Positions 9,249-18,320 of a stretch of DNA of 64,000 bases are shown here, one piece after another. This DNA comes from Brevibacillus brevis (GTDB taxonomy: Bacteria; Bacillota; Bacilli; Brevibacillales; Brevibacillaceae): positions 746,001 to 810,000 of the forward strand of contig NZ_CP041767.1 in NCBI RefSeq assembly GCF_022026395.1. The letters are read 5' to 3'. The position numbers were made by a program, and so were the translations under genes. Positions within the stretch are counted from its first letter, which is position 1. The number at the start of each line of letters is the position of its first letter. A model generated the notes under the pieces. The model was given only the letters and a program-made list of their open reading frames with translations. It was not told where the DNA came from and made no database searches.

Positions 9249-10151
9249 GTGAATCCGCTGTATGTCGGAGTCTTATATATTTTCGGATCGGCTGCTGGCT
9301 TTGGCGTCATGTCTATTTTTGCTGTGTACGCCTACGAAGCGGGTGTGTCTGTTTCGACGCTTTTGTTTTTGCGATTTTTATTGGCGACTGCCCTGTTTTT
9401 TGGTTTGTTGCTCTGGCGCAAGGAGTCGCTTCGCTTGGAGAAAAGACAGGTGCGCGCGATGTTTTGTCTCGGCGGGATTTTGTACACGCTGCAATCCCTT
9501 AGCTTTTTCTCTGCGGTACAGTACATCCCGACCTCCATGGCGGCCTTGCTTCTGTACACATTTCCTGTGTTTGTTGCTATACTGAGCTACTTCGTCGAGA
9601 AGGAGCGGTTGAGGAAAAAGACCGTCATCGCCATGCTGATTACACTCGTCGGTCTTGGACTGGTGCTTGGTTTGTCATTTGGCGGGATTCAGCCGATTGG
9701 CGTATTGTTGGCTCTTGCTGCGGCGTTGTTTTATTCCGTTTATATTGTGGTGGGGAATCGGGTGGTAAAAGGCGTTTCGTCCTATGTAACATCCGCGTAC
9801 ATCGCCCTGTTTGCCACCATTTCCACCTTTTTCATTGCGCTAAAAGACGGAGGTGTTGACCTGTCTTTTGCGGCACAAGGGTGGTGGGCGTTGTTGGGGA
9901 TCGTCGTTTTTTCTACGGTGGTCGCCATCAGTTTTTTCTTCCGCGGCTTGCAACTGATCGGGTCAACCAAAGCGTCGGTACTAAGCACACTGGAGCCGGT
10001 TGTCACGTTTGGGTTTTCGGCGTTGTTGTTTGGCGAAGCGTTTAGCTTGCTTCAGCTGTTGGGAGGATGTGCAGTGCTCGTCGGTGCTGCGCTGATTGTT
10101 TCGGGGAAAGGCGGAGAACCAGAGCTGGCGTCTCGGCAGGCTTCTTCATAA
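9249..10151 (+). CDS. EamA/DMT-family transporter
   Basis: Ten-helix drug/metabolite transporter of 300 residues built from two EamA repeats, with the typical motifs FGVMSIFAVYAYEAGVS..LLFLRF in repeat 1 and STVVAISFFFRGLQLIGSTKASVLSTLEPV in repeat 2. Likely an inner-membrane metabolite exporter of unknown substrate. The start is GTG at 9249; a ribosome binding site is weak (AGAAAGCTGGTG). It lies 68 bp after natB and may be read through from it. Confidence 0.85.
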   Translation: MNPLYVGVLYIFGSAAGFGVMSIFAVYAYEAGVSVSTLLFLRFLLATALFFGLLLWRKESLRLEKRQVRAMFCLGGILYTLQSLSFFSAVQYIPTSMAALLLYTFPVFVAILSYFVEKERLRKKTVIAMLITLVGLGLVLGLSFGGIQPIGVLLALAAALFYSVYIVVGNRVVKGVSSYVTSAYIALFATISTFFIALKDGGVDLSFAAQGWWALLGIVVFSTVVAISFFFRGLQLIGSTKASVLSTLEPVVTFGFSALLFGEAFSLLQLLGGCAVLVGAALIVSGKGGEPELASRQASS

Positions 10152-10160
10152 GGATATTCC

Positions 10161-10213
10161 AAAAAGACGCTCTTGCTGTGAGGCTTCATGTGCAGGAGCG
10201 TCCATTCTTTTTT
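10161..10213. terminator. Bidirectional terminator between the DMT gene and glcK
   Basis: The inverted repeat AGACGCTC/GAGCGTC is flanked by A- and T-runs on either side and separates two convergent genes. Confidence 0.75.
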
Positions 10214-10222
10214 ATGGCTCGA

Positions 10223-11197
10223 TCAGGTTTCGTGCATCTGTGAGCGGATTAACCAGCCCGCACCGTACACACCGGCATCATTGCCGAGTTTGGCCGGAAC
10301 GATCTCTGTGGACTCGACGACGTAGGTGAATGGAACAAAGCGTTTGAATGATTCGCGGATTCGGGAAAAGAGGAAGTCACCTGCTGCGGCCACGCCTCCA
10401 CCAATCATAAACTTCGCAGGATTGAGCACATTCGCCAAATGAGAAAGGGCGAGGCCGAGATAGAGCGCCACTTGATCGATAATCGCGAGAGCAGCTGCGT
10501 CTCCTGCTACGGCTGCCTCGAGGACATCCTTCGCTGCAATGTTTCCTTTGGTGGCGAGTACTGCGGCAAGCGCCGGGCTTGATCCATTTGTAGCGGCAAA
10601 ACGCCCTTCACGAATGATGGCAGTCGCAGACGTGTATGTTTCGAGACAACCTGTTTTGCCGCAATTGCAAGGGGCACCACTATCCGGAGTCATGGTGATG
10701 TGACCGATTTCGCCGCCAACACCGTTAATGCCATGGATGACCTTTCCATTCAAAATGACGCCTCCACCTACACCTGTGCCGAGTGTAATGAGAACAAGGT
10801 CTTGTGCACCTTGGCCTGCACCTTGCCACATTTCCCCGAGGGCTGCGACATTGGCATCGTTGTCGACTGCGACCGGCAACCCTGTAAGGGCTTCCAATTT
10901 TTCTTTTAGTAAAACGGGCTGGCGCCAGTGAAGATTTACCGCTTGGAAGACGATCCCCTTTCCACCATCGACGGGGCCGGGTACTCCCACACCGATTCCG
11001 CAGACTTGTGAAAGAGAATAATCATGCTGCGCAAGAAGATCATGAGACATGTCTACGATTTTTTGCAAAATGCCATCCTCGCCGTCCGCAACAGGCGTAG
11101 GTTCTTGCATTTTTGTAACCAGCTCGCCGTCTGGCGTAATCAAAGCCATCTTGATTGCAGTGCCACCCACATCTACTCCCACGATGATCTTCTTCAC
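10223..11197 (-). CDS. glcK: ROK-family glucokinase
   Basis: Cytoplasmic ATP-dependent glucose kinase of 324 residues. Phosphate-binding motif VGVDVGGTAIKMALI at the N-terminus, substrate/ATP motif ITLGTGVGGGVILNG near 130, the ROK signature VGGEIGHITM, and the zinc motif CNCGKTGCLETYTSA near residue 180. These are diagnostic of Bacillales GlcK. The GTG start at 11197 is preferred to an ATG at 11227 because GGGGAG sits about 6 bp upstream of the GTG. Confidence 0.93.
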   Translation of the reverse strand: MKKIIVGVDVGGTAIKMALITPDGELVTKMQEPTPVADGEDGILQKIVDMSHDLLAQHDYSLSQVCGIGVGVPGPVDGGKGIVFQAVNLHWRQPVLLKEKLEALTGLPVAVDNDANVAALGEMWQGAGQGAQDLVLITLGTGVGGGVILNGKVIHGINGVGGEIGHITMTPDSGAPCNCGKTGCLETYTSATAIIREGRFAATNGSSPALAAVLATKGNIAAKDVLEAAVAGDAAALAIIDQVALYLGLALSHLANVLNPAKFMIGGGVAAAGDFLFSRIRESFKRFVPFTYVVESTEIVPAKLGNDAGVYGAGWLIRSQMHET

Positions 11198-11339
11198 AAG
11201 CGTCTCCCCTATCTCCTTGTTTTCCATCTTTTTCTATCTTATCACGCTATATGGAGCATAGCGATTCCCAAAAATGGCTATACAGGATATGATGGAAGAG
11301 AGTACCCCCGTGAGCGAGGGAAGGAAGAAGGGATCTGCC

Positions 11340-12230
11340 TTGAAACGAGCCAGATTAATCTACAATCCAAGCTCCGGCCGGGAGATCGTGCGTCGGCGGT
11401 TGCCGGAAATCCTCGATTTAATGGAGTCGGCCGGATATGAAACTTCATGCTATGCGACCAGAGGGGAAGATGATGCGACAGAAGAAGCTGCTCGTGCAGT
11501 AGCTCGCGGTTTTGACGTCATCCTGGCCGCTGGCGGAGATGGAACCATATACGAAGTAGTCAATGGGATGGCAGAGCATAAAGCGCGTCCATCTCTTGGA
11601 ATAATCCCCTGCGGAACGAGCAATGATTTTGCCCGGGCGGTCGGTATACCAAAATCGATCACGCGTGCAACGGAGATTGTCGCCAAGGGCAAGAAGAAAC
11701 GCATTGACCTGGGGCGCATCAACAACCGCTATTTTATGAATATCGCGGGTGGCGGCTCGCTGACGAATTTGACCTACGAGGTCCCGAGCAAGCTGAAAAC
11801 ACTAATCGGACAAATGGCGTATTACGTCAAAGGCTTGGAGAAGCTGCCGTCGCTGCACCCGATCCGTGTTCGTCTGGAGAGCCGCAAAGAGGTGCTGTTG
11901 GATGAAGAAATCATGGTGTTCCTCATCGCCAATAGCCGATCCGTAGGTGGGTTCGACTGGCTTGCCCCAGATGCGGACTTGTCAGACGGCAAGCTGGACG
12001 TCATCGTCGTGAAAAAGACGAATATCGCAGAGTTTATTCGCTTGGCGACACAGGCGGTTCGCGGCGAGCACCTAAAGGACCCGAACATCCTGTATTTCCA
12101 GGCAGATTATATCAAAGCCACTTCGCCGGGCGGAGAGAAGGTTCAGCTCAATCTGGACGGTGAGCTGGGCGGACAGCTGCCTTGCGTGGTGGAAGCATTG
12201 CCGGGGCATATCGAGTTGTTCGTCCCGTAA
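11340..12230 (+). CDS. dgkB: Diacylglycerol kinase-type lipid kinase
   Basis: Soluble lipid kinase of about 296 residues in the DgkB/YegS family, which recycles diacylglycerol from lipoteichoic acid synthesis to phosphatidic acid. It opens with KRARLIYNPSSGRE, and has the catalytic GGDGTIYEVVNGM near residue 65 and CGTSNDFARA near 95. The TTG at 11340 (AGAAGGGA upstream) matches the usual family N-terminus; the frame is open back to 11274, so a longer form starting with GTG at 11310 is possible. Next gene is rlmD, 118 bp downstream. Confidence 0.88.
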   Translation: MKRARLIYNPSSGREIVRRRLPEILDLMESAGYETSCYATRGEDDATEEAARAVARGFDVILAAGGDGTIYEVVNGMAEHKARPSLGIIPCGTSNDFARAVGIPKSITRATEIVAKGKKKRIDLGRINNRYFMNIAGGGSLTNLTYEVPSKLKTLIGQMAYYVKGLEKLPSLHPIRVRLESRKEVLLDEEIMVFLIANSRSVGGFDWLAPDADLSDGKLDVIVVKKTNIAEFIRLATQAVRGEHLKDPNILYFQADYIKATSPGGEKVQLNLDGELGGQLPCVVEALPGHIELFVP

Positions 12231-12348
12231 GAAGATAGTAAAATGAATAGCAATAGCCGTGGGGATGCCGCTTTTCGCAGTGCATCCCTGCATGTTTCCT
12301 GGAGCGAAAACGAAAACCCATAGAGCAAGATAAAAGGAGCAATAGATA

Positions 12349-13791
12349 GTGGCGAAGACAACAAAGAAGCGGCGCGGTCCGCACCCGACAGCCAAAGTGG
12401 AGCTGGACGTCCCTGTACGTGTCGGACAAACCGTGGAAGTGGAGATAACCGGACTGAATCACGAAGGAGCAGGAGTCGGCCGGATTGAAGGATATACGCT
12501 GTTCGTGGATGGTGCACTTGCAGGAGAGCGGGTTCATGCACGCGTCGATCATGTGAAGAAAAACTTCGGCTTTGCCAAGCTGACGGAAGTAGTAGAAGCG
12601 AGTACCCATCGTTTCCAGCCACCCTGTCCGCTGTACGACCGTTGCGGAGGCTGTTCGTTGCAGCATCTCGCATACGAGGAGCAGCTGCGACACAAGCAGC
12701 AAATCGTGCGGGACAACCTGCGTCGCATTGGCGGTTTCCAAGTCGAAGGGGAAGGCGCGATTACCGTACATCCGACACTCGGCATGAGCGATCCATGGCG
12801 CTACCGCAACAAAGCACAGGTACCGATCGGCGAGGAAAACGGGGCGTTGGTCGGCGGCTTTTACGCGGAGAAATCCCACTCGATCATCGACATGAACGAA
12901 TGCCTCATCCAGCATCAGGTGAATGATGAAGCGGTGGCAGTCGTGAAGCAGGCGGCGACCAAGCTGAATATCACGGCATATGACGAGGTTCGCCATTCAG
13001 GCTTGCTGCGTCATGTGGTTGTAAAGGTTGGCGTCAAGACGGGGGAAGTCATGGTCGTGCTCGTGACGACGGAGGAGCAGATTCCACAGCGCGATAAGCT
13101 GGTGGAAGCGATTCGTGCACAGGTCGCTGGCGTGACGAGTATCGTGCAGAACGTCAACCCGGACAAGACCAATGTTATTTTTGGCAAAAAGACTGTGACG
13201 CTATGGGGCAGTGACGTGATTTACGATTATATCGGTCCGATCAAGTTTGCCATTTCGGCGCGTTCGTTTTATCAGGTCAATCCTGCTCAGACAGAGGTGC
13301 TGTACAACAAGACGCTGGAGTACGCGGGGGCGACTGGTACGGAGACGGTGATTGATGCGTACTGCGGTATCGGGACGATTTCGCTGTTTTTGGCGCAGAA
13401 GTCCAAGCATGTGTACGGTGTGGAGATAGTGCCGGAAGCGATTGCGGATGCGAATCGAAATGCGCAGTTGAATGGCGTGGAGAATGCGACGTTTGAGGCA
13501 GGGCCTGCGGAGGTTGTCATTCCTGCTTGGAAAGAGAAAGGCATACGGGCGGATGTGATTGTGGTTGACCCGCCGCGCAAAGGCTGTGATGAGGCGTTGT
13601 TGACGACGATTTTGGAGATGCAGCCGGAGAGAGTGGTTTATGTGTCTTGTAATCCTTCTACGTTGGCGAGGGATTTGAAGGTGCTGGCTGACAGTTACAC
13701 AGTGAAGGAAGTGCAGCCGGTGGATATGTTTCCACATACGGGGCATGTAGAATCAGTTGCATTGTTAGTTAAGAATGAAACAAGGAAATAG
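12349..13791 (+). CDS. rlmD: 23S rRNA (uracil-C5)-methyltransferase, RlmD/RumA family
   Basis: SAM-dependent RNA methyltransferase of 480 residues. Residues 15-80 are a TRAM RNA-binding domain (VEITGLNHEGAGVGRIEGYTLFVDGALAGE). Fe-S-type cysteines CPLYDRCGGCSLQHL lie near 90, the SAM motif VIDAYCGIGTISLFL near 345, the DPPRKGCD motif near 405 and the catalytic Cys in YVSCNPSTLARDL near 430. Start GTG with AAAGGAG upstream. The 3' end (13731 to 13791) is an integration target: near copies of its last codons recur downstream at 18.64, 24.60 and 28.65 kb, so the present C-terminus may have been supplied by an inserted element. Confidence 0.95.
   Translation: MAKTTKKRRGPHPTAKVELDVPVRVGQTVEVEITGLNHEGAGVGRIEGYTLFVDGALAGERVHARVDHVKKNFGFAKLTEVVEASTHRFQPPCPLYDRCGGCSLQHLAYEEQLRHKQQIVRDNLRRIGGFQVEGEGAITVHPTLGMSDPWRYRNKAQVPIGEENGALVGGFYAEKSHSIIDMNECLIQHQVNDEAVAVVKQAATKLNITAYDEVRHSGLLRHVVVKVGVKTGEVMVVLVTTEEQIPQRDKLVEAIRAQVAGVTSIVQNVNPDKTNVIFGKKTVTLWGSDVIYDYIGPIKFAISARSFYQVNPAQTEVLYNKTLEYAGATGTETVIDAYCGIGTISLFLAQKSKHVYGVEIVPEAIADANRNAQLNGVENATFEAGPAEVVIPAWKEKGIRADVIVVDPPRKGCDEALLTTILEMQPERVVYVSCNPSTLARDLKVLADSYTVKEVQPVDMFPHTGHVESVALLVKNETRK
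13731..13791 (+). repeat. Candidate attachment site: 3' end of rlmD (copy a)
   Basis: Last codons of rlmD, encoding PHTGHVESVALLV and the C-terminus. The CATGT(A/G)GA core at 13744 recurs in frame at 18652, 24604 and 28652, and more weakly at 33608. This is the left boundary of the accessory region. Confidence 0.7.
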
Positions 13792-13867
13792 AAGCTTTGT
13801 TATATAAGGATTTATTCATTGTTACAGCAATCCTGATTTATATGTAACAGTTCAATTTATTGCCTGT

Positions 13868-13888
13868 TGATGTGAATTTGATGTGAAA
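13868..13888 (+). repeat. Direct repeat, left copy (possible integrase arm site)
   Basis: Two TGATGTGAA 9-mers spaced by two bases, with three A ending the block. The identical 21-bp block recurs at 18504-18524. It lies about 125 bp inside the left core site, while the partner lies about 130 bp inside the next core, a placement expected of arm-type recombinase sites. Confidence 0.55.
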
Positions 13889-13944
13889 ACATAGCATAAG
13901 AGACAGAAAAGCATTCGACCACAGAATAAACAAACAAAAAGAAG

Positions 13945-13977
13945 GCGCTGGGGGTAAGTTCGTCCCTAGTGCTTTTT
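13945..13977 (+). terminator. Terminator downstream of rlmD
   Basis: A 9-bp stem (GCGCTGGGG with CCCTAGTGC, two G-T wobbles), followed by five T. Confidence 0.7.
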
Positions 13978-14698
13978 CATGCTCTGTTTTTTGTGTTAAA
14001 GGAGAGGATATTCTCAAACTTGACTGCTACTGTTTGGTCAGCAGATCGCAAAGCATGGCCGTCGCGGTACAAATTTAAAGACAGGGTACGCCGCATTGCT
14101 CGGTCATTGAGGGCGCGGGGAATTAAGTTTGAGGAACTGCCACGAACAAATAAGGAACGAAAAATAAACTTCAGCGTGAACAAACTTAAATAGTCACGAA
14201 CATGCCAATTAGCTGACGACTAAACACCCACAATTGTCACCGGAAAAAACCATTTACGGAGCTGGTTTTCAGTGTTTAGTGACAAAGGTGACAGTACTCT
14301 TCTTCTTTACTCTAAAAAGTAGATAGTGAGGGGGGGGGGAGGGGATGAGGGTAGTACCCCTAAATAAGGGGGAGTATTGTCACTGTCACCACAGACTAGA
14401 TGAATGTAGTAACGGCACGGGTTTTAGTGGTGACAGGAGAATTTTTCAGATTGTCATATTGGTTGACAAGCCTGTGGACTTAATTGAAAGGTGGGAAGGT
14501 GAGTGGGGGTAGGCGGATTGCTTTTAGGAAGGGTGTCCTTATTTGAAGACTGGATATATCTTGATCTTGAAAAATATAAAACGGATACTGATCTATGTGC
14601 CTAGAACGGGATAACATTAGGTTTTCTGCAGGAAATAATATAATGGACAGGTAAATAAAATGAGGGGTTAAAAACATATTCTAGTGGAGGTGCAGAGT
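13978..14698. other. Non-coding stretch with repeated TGTCAC/GTGACA motifs
   Basis: No convincing gene. Between 14235 and 14435 the heptamer TGTCACC or its complement GGTGACA occurs four times (14235, 14287, 14384, 14429) with two hexameric partial copies next to them (14279, 14379). A tract of ten G is interrupted only at its ends (14330-14339). Similar repeats are common in phage intergenic DNA. A 74-codon frame at 13969-14193 is noted but unsupported. Confidence 0.5.
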
Positions 14699-15253
14699 TT
14701 GATTATTCTTGATCCAATTAATGTATGGTCGAAAGTTTATTTCATTCAAGAAAAAGATAAAAGAATAATAAAAATTGGGCATGCTGACGATGTTTATAGT
14801 CGCATTAAAGAATTACAAACTGGCAATTCTGATGAGTTAGAACTCCTACATTGGACTACTGGGGGGCGAGCGCTCGAATCATATCTTCACGAAAAATTCG
14901 AGGGATTAAAGAAACGCGGGGAATGGTTTTATCCTGACAATAAGCTGCTAGATTTGATTGAGGAGTATAAATATGAGGATAACAGGTTTGGAAGAGTAGC
15001 ATCTATTGTTCAGTTTGTTGAATCGAAAGGCATGCTGTTAGATGAAAATGAGCGGGAAATTCTCGTTCTATTAACTAGAGGCGGATATTTACAGGTCGAA
15101 GACGAAGAAGATAAAGCAAGGTATTGGAGCATTCTACAATCGTACCGTCAATATCTTGAAACATTTCCTTTGAAAATGTGTCGAAACCGAAGGATGGAAT
15201 GCAGAATAAGTAGTTTAAATCGACCAGTTGAAAAATTTCATGCATCAGAGTAA
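14699..15253 (+). CDS. GIY-YIG nuclease-like protein (T5orf172/MUG113 type)
   Basis: About 184 residues. The N-terminal ~85 residues match the T5orf172-type GIY-YIG fold: VYFIQ..IIKIGHADDVYSRIKELQTGNSDELELLHWTTG, then ALESYLHEKFEGLKKRGEWF with the catalytic-region Glu. This is a probable phage- or island-borne DNA-binding/nuclease domain. The C-terminal half is helical with no family I know. TTG at 14699 follows GGAGG by 8 bp and is preferred over GTG 14684. Base composition is lower in GC than rlmD, as in the rest of the island. Confidence 0.7.
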   Translation: MIILDPINVWSKVYFIQEKDKRIIKIGHADDVYSRIKELQTGNSDELELLHWTTGGRALESYLHEKFEGLKKRGEWFYPDNKLLDLIEEYKYEDNRFGRVASIVQFVESKGMLLDENEREILVLLTRGGYLQVEDEEDKARYWSILQSYRQYLETFPLKMCRNRRMECRISSLNRPVEKFHASE

Positions 15254-15321
15254 TGAATCTTCTTCTGTGGTACGTTTACTGTTTACGAGACGAACACGGT
15301 AAATAAAAGGTGGGGTGATGC

Positions 15322-15570
15322 ATGGACGGTAGAGACGTTCGAGGAAGATTCGTTCCAGGGAATCAGATCGCCAAGGGGAACAAGGGTAATCACAATTCGA
15401 AGTGGGGAAACAAAAACGCGTGGAAACATTGTTTCTATGCTGGTATTGATCTGCTGGAGGTCTGCACCGATGGATGGCTCCACATTAGGGTCATCAACAG
15501 CAAGCCCGTATGTATCCGAATCCATCCAGAGGCATTTATAAGAGATGACAAAGGTATACAATACAATTGA
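15322..15570 (+). CDS. Small phage-like protein, 82 aa
   Basis: The N-terminus RDVRGRFVPGNQIAKGNKGN resembles the basic G/N-rich N-terminal segment of phage terminase small subunits and related HTH proteins, but no HTH follows. A strong ribosome binding site (AAGGTGGGGTG) precedes the ATG. Probably a real small island gene or a shortened phage gene; function unknown. Confidence 0.5.
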   Translation: MDGRDVRGRFVPGNQIAKGNKGNHNSKWGNKNAWKHCFYAGIDLLEVCTDGWLHIRVINSKPVCIRIHPEAFIRDDKGIQYN

Positions 15571-15585
15571 GGATTGATGTGATTA

Positions 15586-15738
15586 ATGTCTTGGAGCTTA
15601 AAGTATCGTCTACAGGCGTTCACAAAGATGAGGACGATAAAGCATGTTCACGGACCTATTGAATGTTTACGTATCTATTGGAACGGTTTACGCTGGAAAG
15701 AGATTATGCACCAGATGAGAGGGACTTCCGATTTTTAG
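15586..15738 (+). CDS. Very small ORF, 50 aa
   Basis: Reads in the same direction 15 bp after the 82-aa gene. It is basic and rich in aromatic residues (WNGLRWKEIMHQMRG). GAGG lies 12 bp upstream of the ATG, a rather long spacing. No family recognised. Coding status uncertain. Confidence 0.35.
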   Translation: MSWSLKYRLQAFTKMRTIKHVHGPIECLRIYWNGLRWKEIMHQMRGTSDF

Positions 15739-15777
15739 GAGAATGTGTAGATGAAGAAAATAAGAAGGGGTGTTTAG

Positions 15778-16383
15778 ATGACGAAACAAAAAGAACTAAT
15801 TTTTAAAAGATCCCAAAAAGGCAATCACAACAAATTGCAAGAGGCATTAAAAATCTTAGAATACAGCTTGATAATGGTAGAATTTTTTGATATTAAGGAA
15901 TTTAATAATGTTTTAGCTATTCAACTGAGGATCATTTTATGTGATTGGAGCGATGGAAGAGATAATTCATTATTAAAGAAGGTACAATCTGATCCAACTC
16001 TATATCCGGTAAGTAACGCATTTATTAAATTAGATAATAAAGGCAGTTCATTTATACCTGGTGATTTATTGTTTGATGTCACTAAACCTAGGGTTGGATT
16101 AGATCAATGGCTTAATCAGGTAATCTATAAAATCCAGCTAGGTGAAAACCACCATAAGATAACTATAAAGAATTTCATAAAACTTACTGCAAATAAAAGC
16201 GGTGGTGCTCATGTGGATTCCGAACTACCTGAAAAAGCATTTATAGTTGATGTCCATCACGAAAGAGTTCTGAACTATATTGCCAGAGGAGTCTTCATGT
16301 CGTTAGGAAGAGATATTGAGAAGGCAAGTTCGGAAAATCTAAAACACATATATGGTAAGATTACTAAGGCATTAGAGTCATAA
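15778..16383 (+). CDS. Hypothetical protein, 201 aa
   Basis: Soluble helical protein with no signal peptide. A conserved-looking block, KLTANKSGGAHVDSELPEKAF, occurs near residue 140; I recall similar ANK-GGAH-D segments in island-borne hypothetical proteins but cannot name a family. AAGGGGTG precedes the ATG. It sits between phage-like genes and the sce7726/beta pair in cassette 1. Function unknown. Confidence 0.6.
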   Translation: MTKQKELIFKRSQKGNHNKLQEALKILEYSLIMVEFFDIKEFNNVLAIQLRIILCDWSDGRDNSLLKKVQSDPTLYPVSNAFIKLDNKGSSFIPGDLLFDVTKPRVGLDQWLNQVIYKIQLGENHHKITIKNFIKLTANKSGGAHVDSELPEKAFIVDVHHERVLNYIARGVFMSLGRDIEKASSENLKHIYGKITKALES

Positions 16384-16609
16384 AAGTGATCGTCACATTA
16401 AAAGCACACAAGGGATTCTATTTCAATTTAGAGACCCTTAATCTTATCGTACAAGAACTTGGGACTACGGGTAAGAATTGCACCGATAGCTAGGGAGATC
16501 GCCAAATGGTAGAATTAAAGAGTTATCCATAAAACCAACAGAGATATACTGTCTTTTGTGGGATTTTTTTACTGGAATAATCAACGGTTTTTGTGATAAA
16601 ATAAACGAC

Positions 16610-16654
16610 ACACGCCCAGTATCTACCTGTAGAAAGTAGATAAAATGGTCGTGT
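16610..16654 (+). promoter_or_regulatory. Leader hairpin before the sce7726 gene
   Basis: Two nested inverted repeats, ACACG/CGTGT outside and TATCTAC/GTAGATA inside, lie 43 bp upstream of the ATG. The rest of the gap 16384-16696 holds no gene. Could be an RNA leader element or an operator. Confidence 0.45.
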
Positions 16655-16696
16655 TTTGCATGTTAGCTACTTGATTCTTGGGAGGGGTGGACTTAG

Positions 16697-17272
16697 GTGA
16701 AAACTAGAGATATCGATATTCGCACATCTCTCCACTTCGTTTTAAAAAATGAGCATAAAGAAGAACCGGATACATTAATTCTTGATGAGCTTGGTCTCTG
16801 CCAAGGTGATGCAAGAATTGATGTTGCAGTTGTAAATGGTGCTATTAATGGGTATGAAATAAAAAGTGAAAGTGACACATTGGAGAGACTGCCAAGACAA
16901 TGTGAGGTATATAATAAGGTTTTTGATACTGTTACAATCTTAACCGCTTCTCGTTTTATAGAGGGTATAATTGACATTATTCCTGAATGGTGGGGAGTAA
17001 CTCGTGTGGAGATGGAAGAGGATGGGGTAGTGTATTTTTACCCATTTCGAGAACCTCAAAGGAATACTCAAATTGATCCTTTTGCTGTAGCTCAGTTATT
17101 GTGGAGAGACGAGGCTTTAGGCATCTTAAAAGAACGGGGTTTGCAAAAAGGATTGATGAGCAAACCCCGAAATATATTATGGGATGCATTGGCAAAACAA
17201 TTGCCGCTTAAAGAGTTACAAGACGAAGTACGAAGATGTCTTAAGGCAAGGCCACGGTGGAGAGCTCATTAA
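16697..17272 (+). CDS. sce7726-family protein (PD-(D/E)XK nuclease-like)
   Basis: Protein of 191 residues. The central segment DARIDVAVVNGAINGYEIKS near 35-55 has the D-x(n)-ExK spacing of PD-(D/E)XK nucleases and matches the sce7726 family pattern (YEIKSESDTLERLPRQCEVYNKVFD). The C-terminal third contains the LWRDEALGILKERGL helix and a basic tail. GGGAGGGG precedes the ATG at 16697. It converges on and overlaps by 32 bp the beta-protein gene, a gene pair I associate with defence islands; an anti-phage role is inference. Confidence 0.75.
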   Translation: MKTRDIDIRTSLHFVLKNEHKEEPDTLILDELGLCQGDARIDVAVVNGAINGYEIKSESDTLERLPRQCEVYNKVFDTVTILTASRFIEGIIDIIPEWWGVTRVEMEEDGVVYFYPFREPQRNTQIDPFAVAQLLWRDEALGILKERGLQKGLMSKPRNILWDALAKQLPLKELQDEVRRCLKARPRWRAH

Positions 17273-18320
17273 CTACTAATGTTAAGTGATGATTCGTACC
17301 TGCTCTCCGCCATGTCGCTGGATTACCTGGAGTGGTTGATTGATTTGCAACTTCTTGAATGTAATGATCACCAGCAGAGAATCCAGCACCTTTATACTCT
17401 TGATGAGCGACCGCTTGTGCGGCAAGTTGATAGTATTGATTATGACCGTATTTTCTTAAGTCACGACCTTTGAAGATGATGAACTTATCATCTCCAGTAT
17501 AGCGAATATTTGCACTCATTCTAATTAAACGGGGATCAGCTTCAAACGGCTCTGGATTCGCAATAGCATAATCACCAAATGTAAGAGTTCTATTAACCCT
17601 ATTTGTTTGAATGAGTCTTTTCCAAATAATCCATTCTGATCTCTCGATTTGATCAATGGTGTTACTCCCTACATCCGAAAGGTCTTTCGGAAATGCTGTT
17701 CCGCAAAGAATAAGATTTCTCCAACTATTCAGATAAGGTAATCCATTTATAAGACCTGAAATAAACAGTGCAGTTCTTGTTCTGTCATTGGGGTTGACGT
17801 ATTTATAGTCAATAACTAAGTCTATTTCGGTAGTGTCTACACCCAATGTAGTCAACAATGAATCAATATTTACTTGTAGGTCGTCAAAATCTTCTTCTGT
17901 TAATCGAATGCATATACCTAATTGATCCCGTTGATGCACTGAGATAACTTCTATTTGATAAGCAGAATCTCGATTAGTTCCTGTAACTGGAATGGCATTA
18001 ATTCCATCAGTTCGTAATTGGTTAAATATATAACCTAATGGATGCTGACCAGATGCCATGCGCTCATTTGATTCTATAAAGTTTAAATCAAGATATAATG
18101 GGCGATCTAATCCCCAAGAACGTGAAAGGGTTTCACTTACGTTTGCAAGATGTTCGTCGATTGTTTTCTTCGGAGCTTCGTTTTCAAAATCCCAATCAAT
18201 TGGTGGAATTTCTAATAGAGGCGTTAGGCCTTGTTTTACGGTAAGGGGAAGTAACTCTATTGCTTTCTGCTCACCTTGCTTCCATTTTAGAATAGGTACA
18301 TAGTGCCTTTTGTCAAACAT
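17241..18320 (-). CDS. Beta-family protein (T4 beta-like), sce7726 partner
   Basis: Protein of 359 residues resembling the Beta_protein family: the N-terminal FDKRHYVPILKWKQGEQKAI, the TPLLEIPP block, then TIM-barrel-like strands (DRPLYLDLNFI, IDLVIDYKYV, LILCGTAFPKDLSDV) and a C-terminal block AGDHYIQEVANQ. Start at 18320, with GGAGGAGGAG just upstream; an earlier in-frame ATG at 18356 lacks a site. Its 3' end overlaps the convergent sce7726 gene, so the two transcripts are mutually antisense there. Probably a two-gene functional unit. Confidence 0.72.
   Translation of the reverse strand: MFDKRHYVPILKWKQGEQKAIELLPLTVKQGLTPLLEIPPIDWDFENEAPKKTIDEHLANVSETLSRSWGLDRPLYLDLNFIESNERMASGQHPLGYIFNQLRTDGINAIPVTGTNRDSAYQIEVISVHQRDQLGICIRLTEEDFDDLQVNIDSLLTTLGVDTTEIDLVIDYKYVNPNDRTRTALFISGLINGLPYLNSWRNLILCGTAFPKDLSDVGSNTIDQIERSEWIIWKRLIQTNRVNRTLTFGDYAIANPEPFEADPRLIRMSANIRYTGDDKFIIFKGRDLRKYGHNQYYQLAAQAVAHQEYKGAGFSAGDHYIQEVANQSTTPGNPATWRRAGTNHHLTLVVNELSTVALP

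Noticed and set aside
13969..14193. 74-codon frame downstream of rlmD
   Set aside because: It starts inside a terminator hairpin with GTG, has no spaced ribosome binding site and no recognisable family; the basic C-terminus could be chance.
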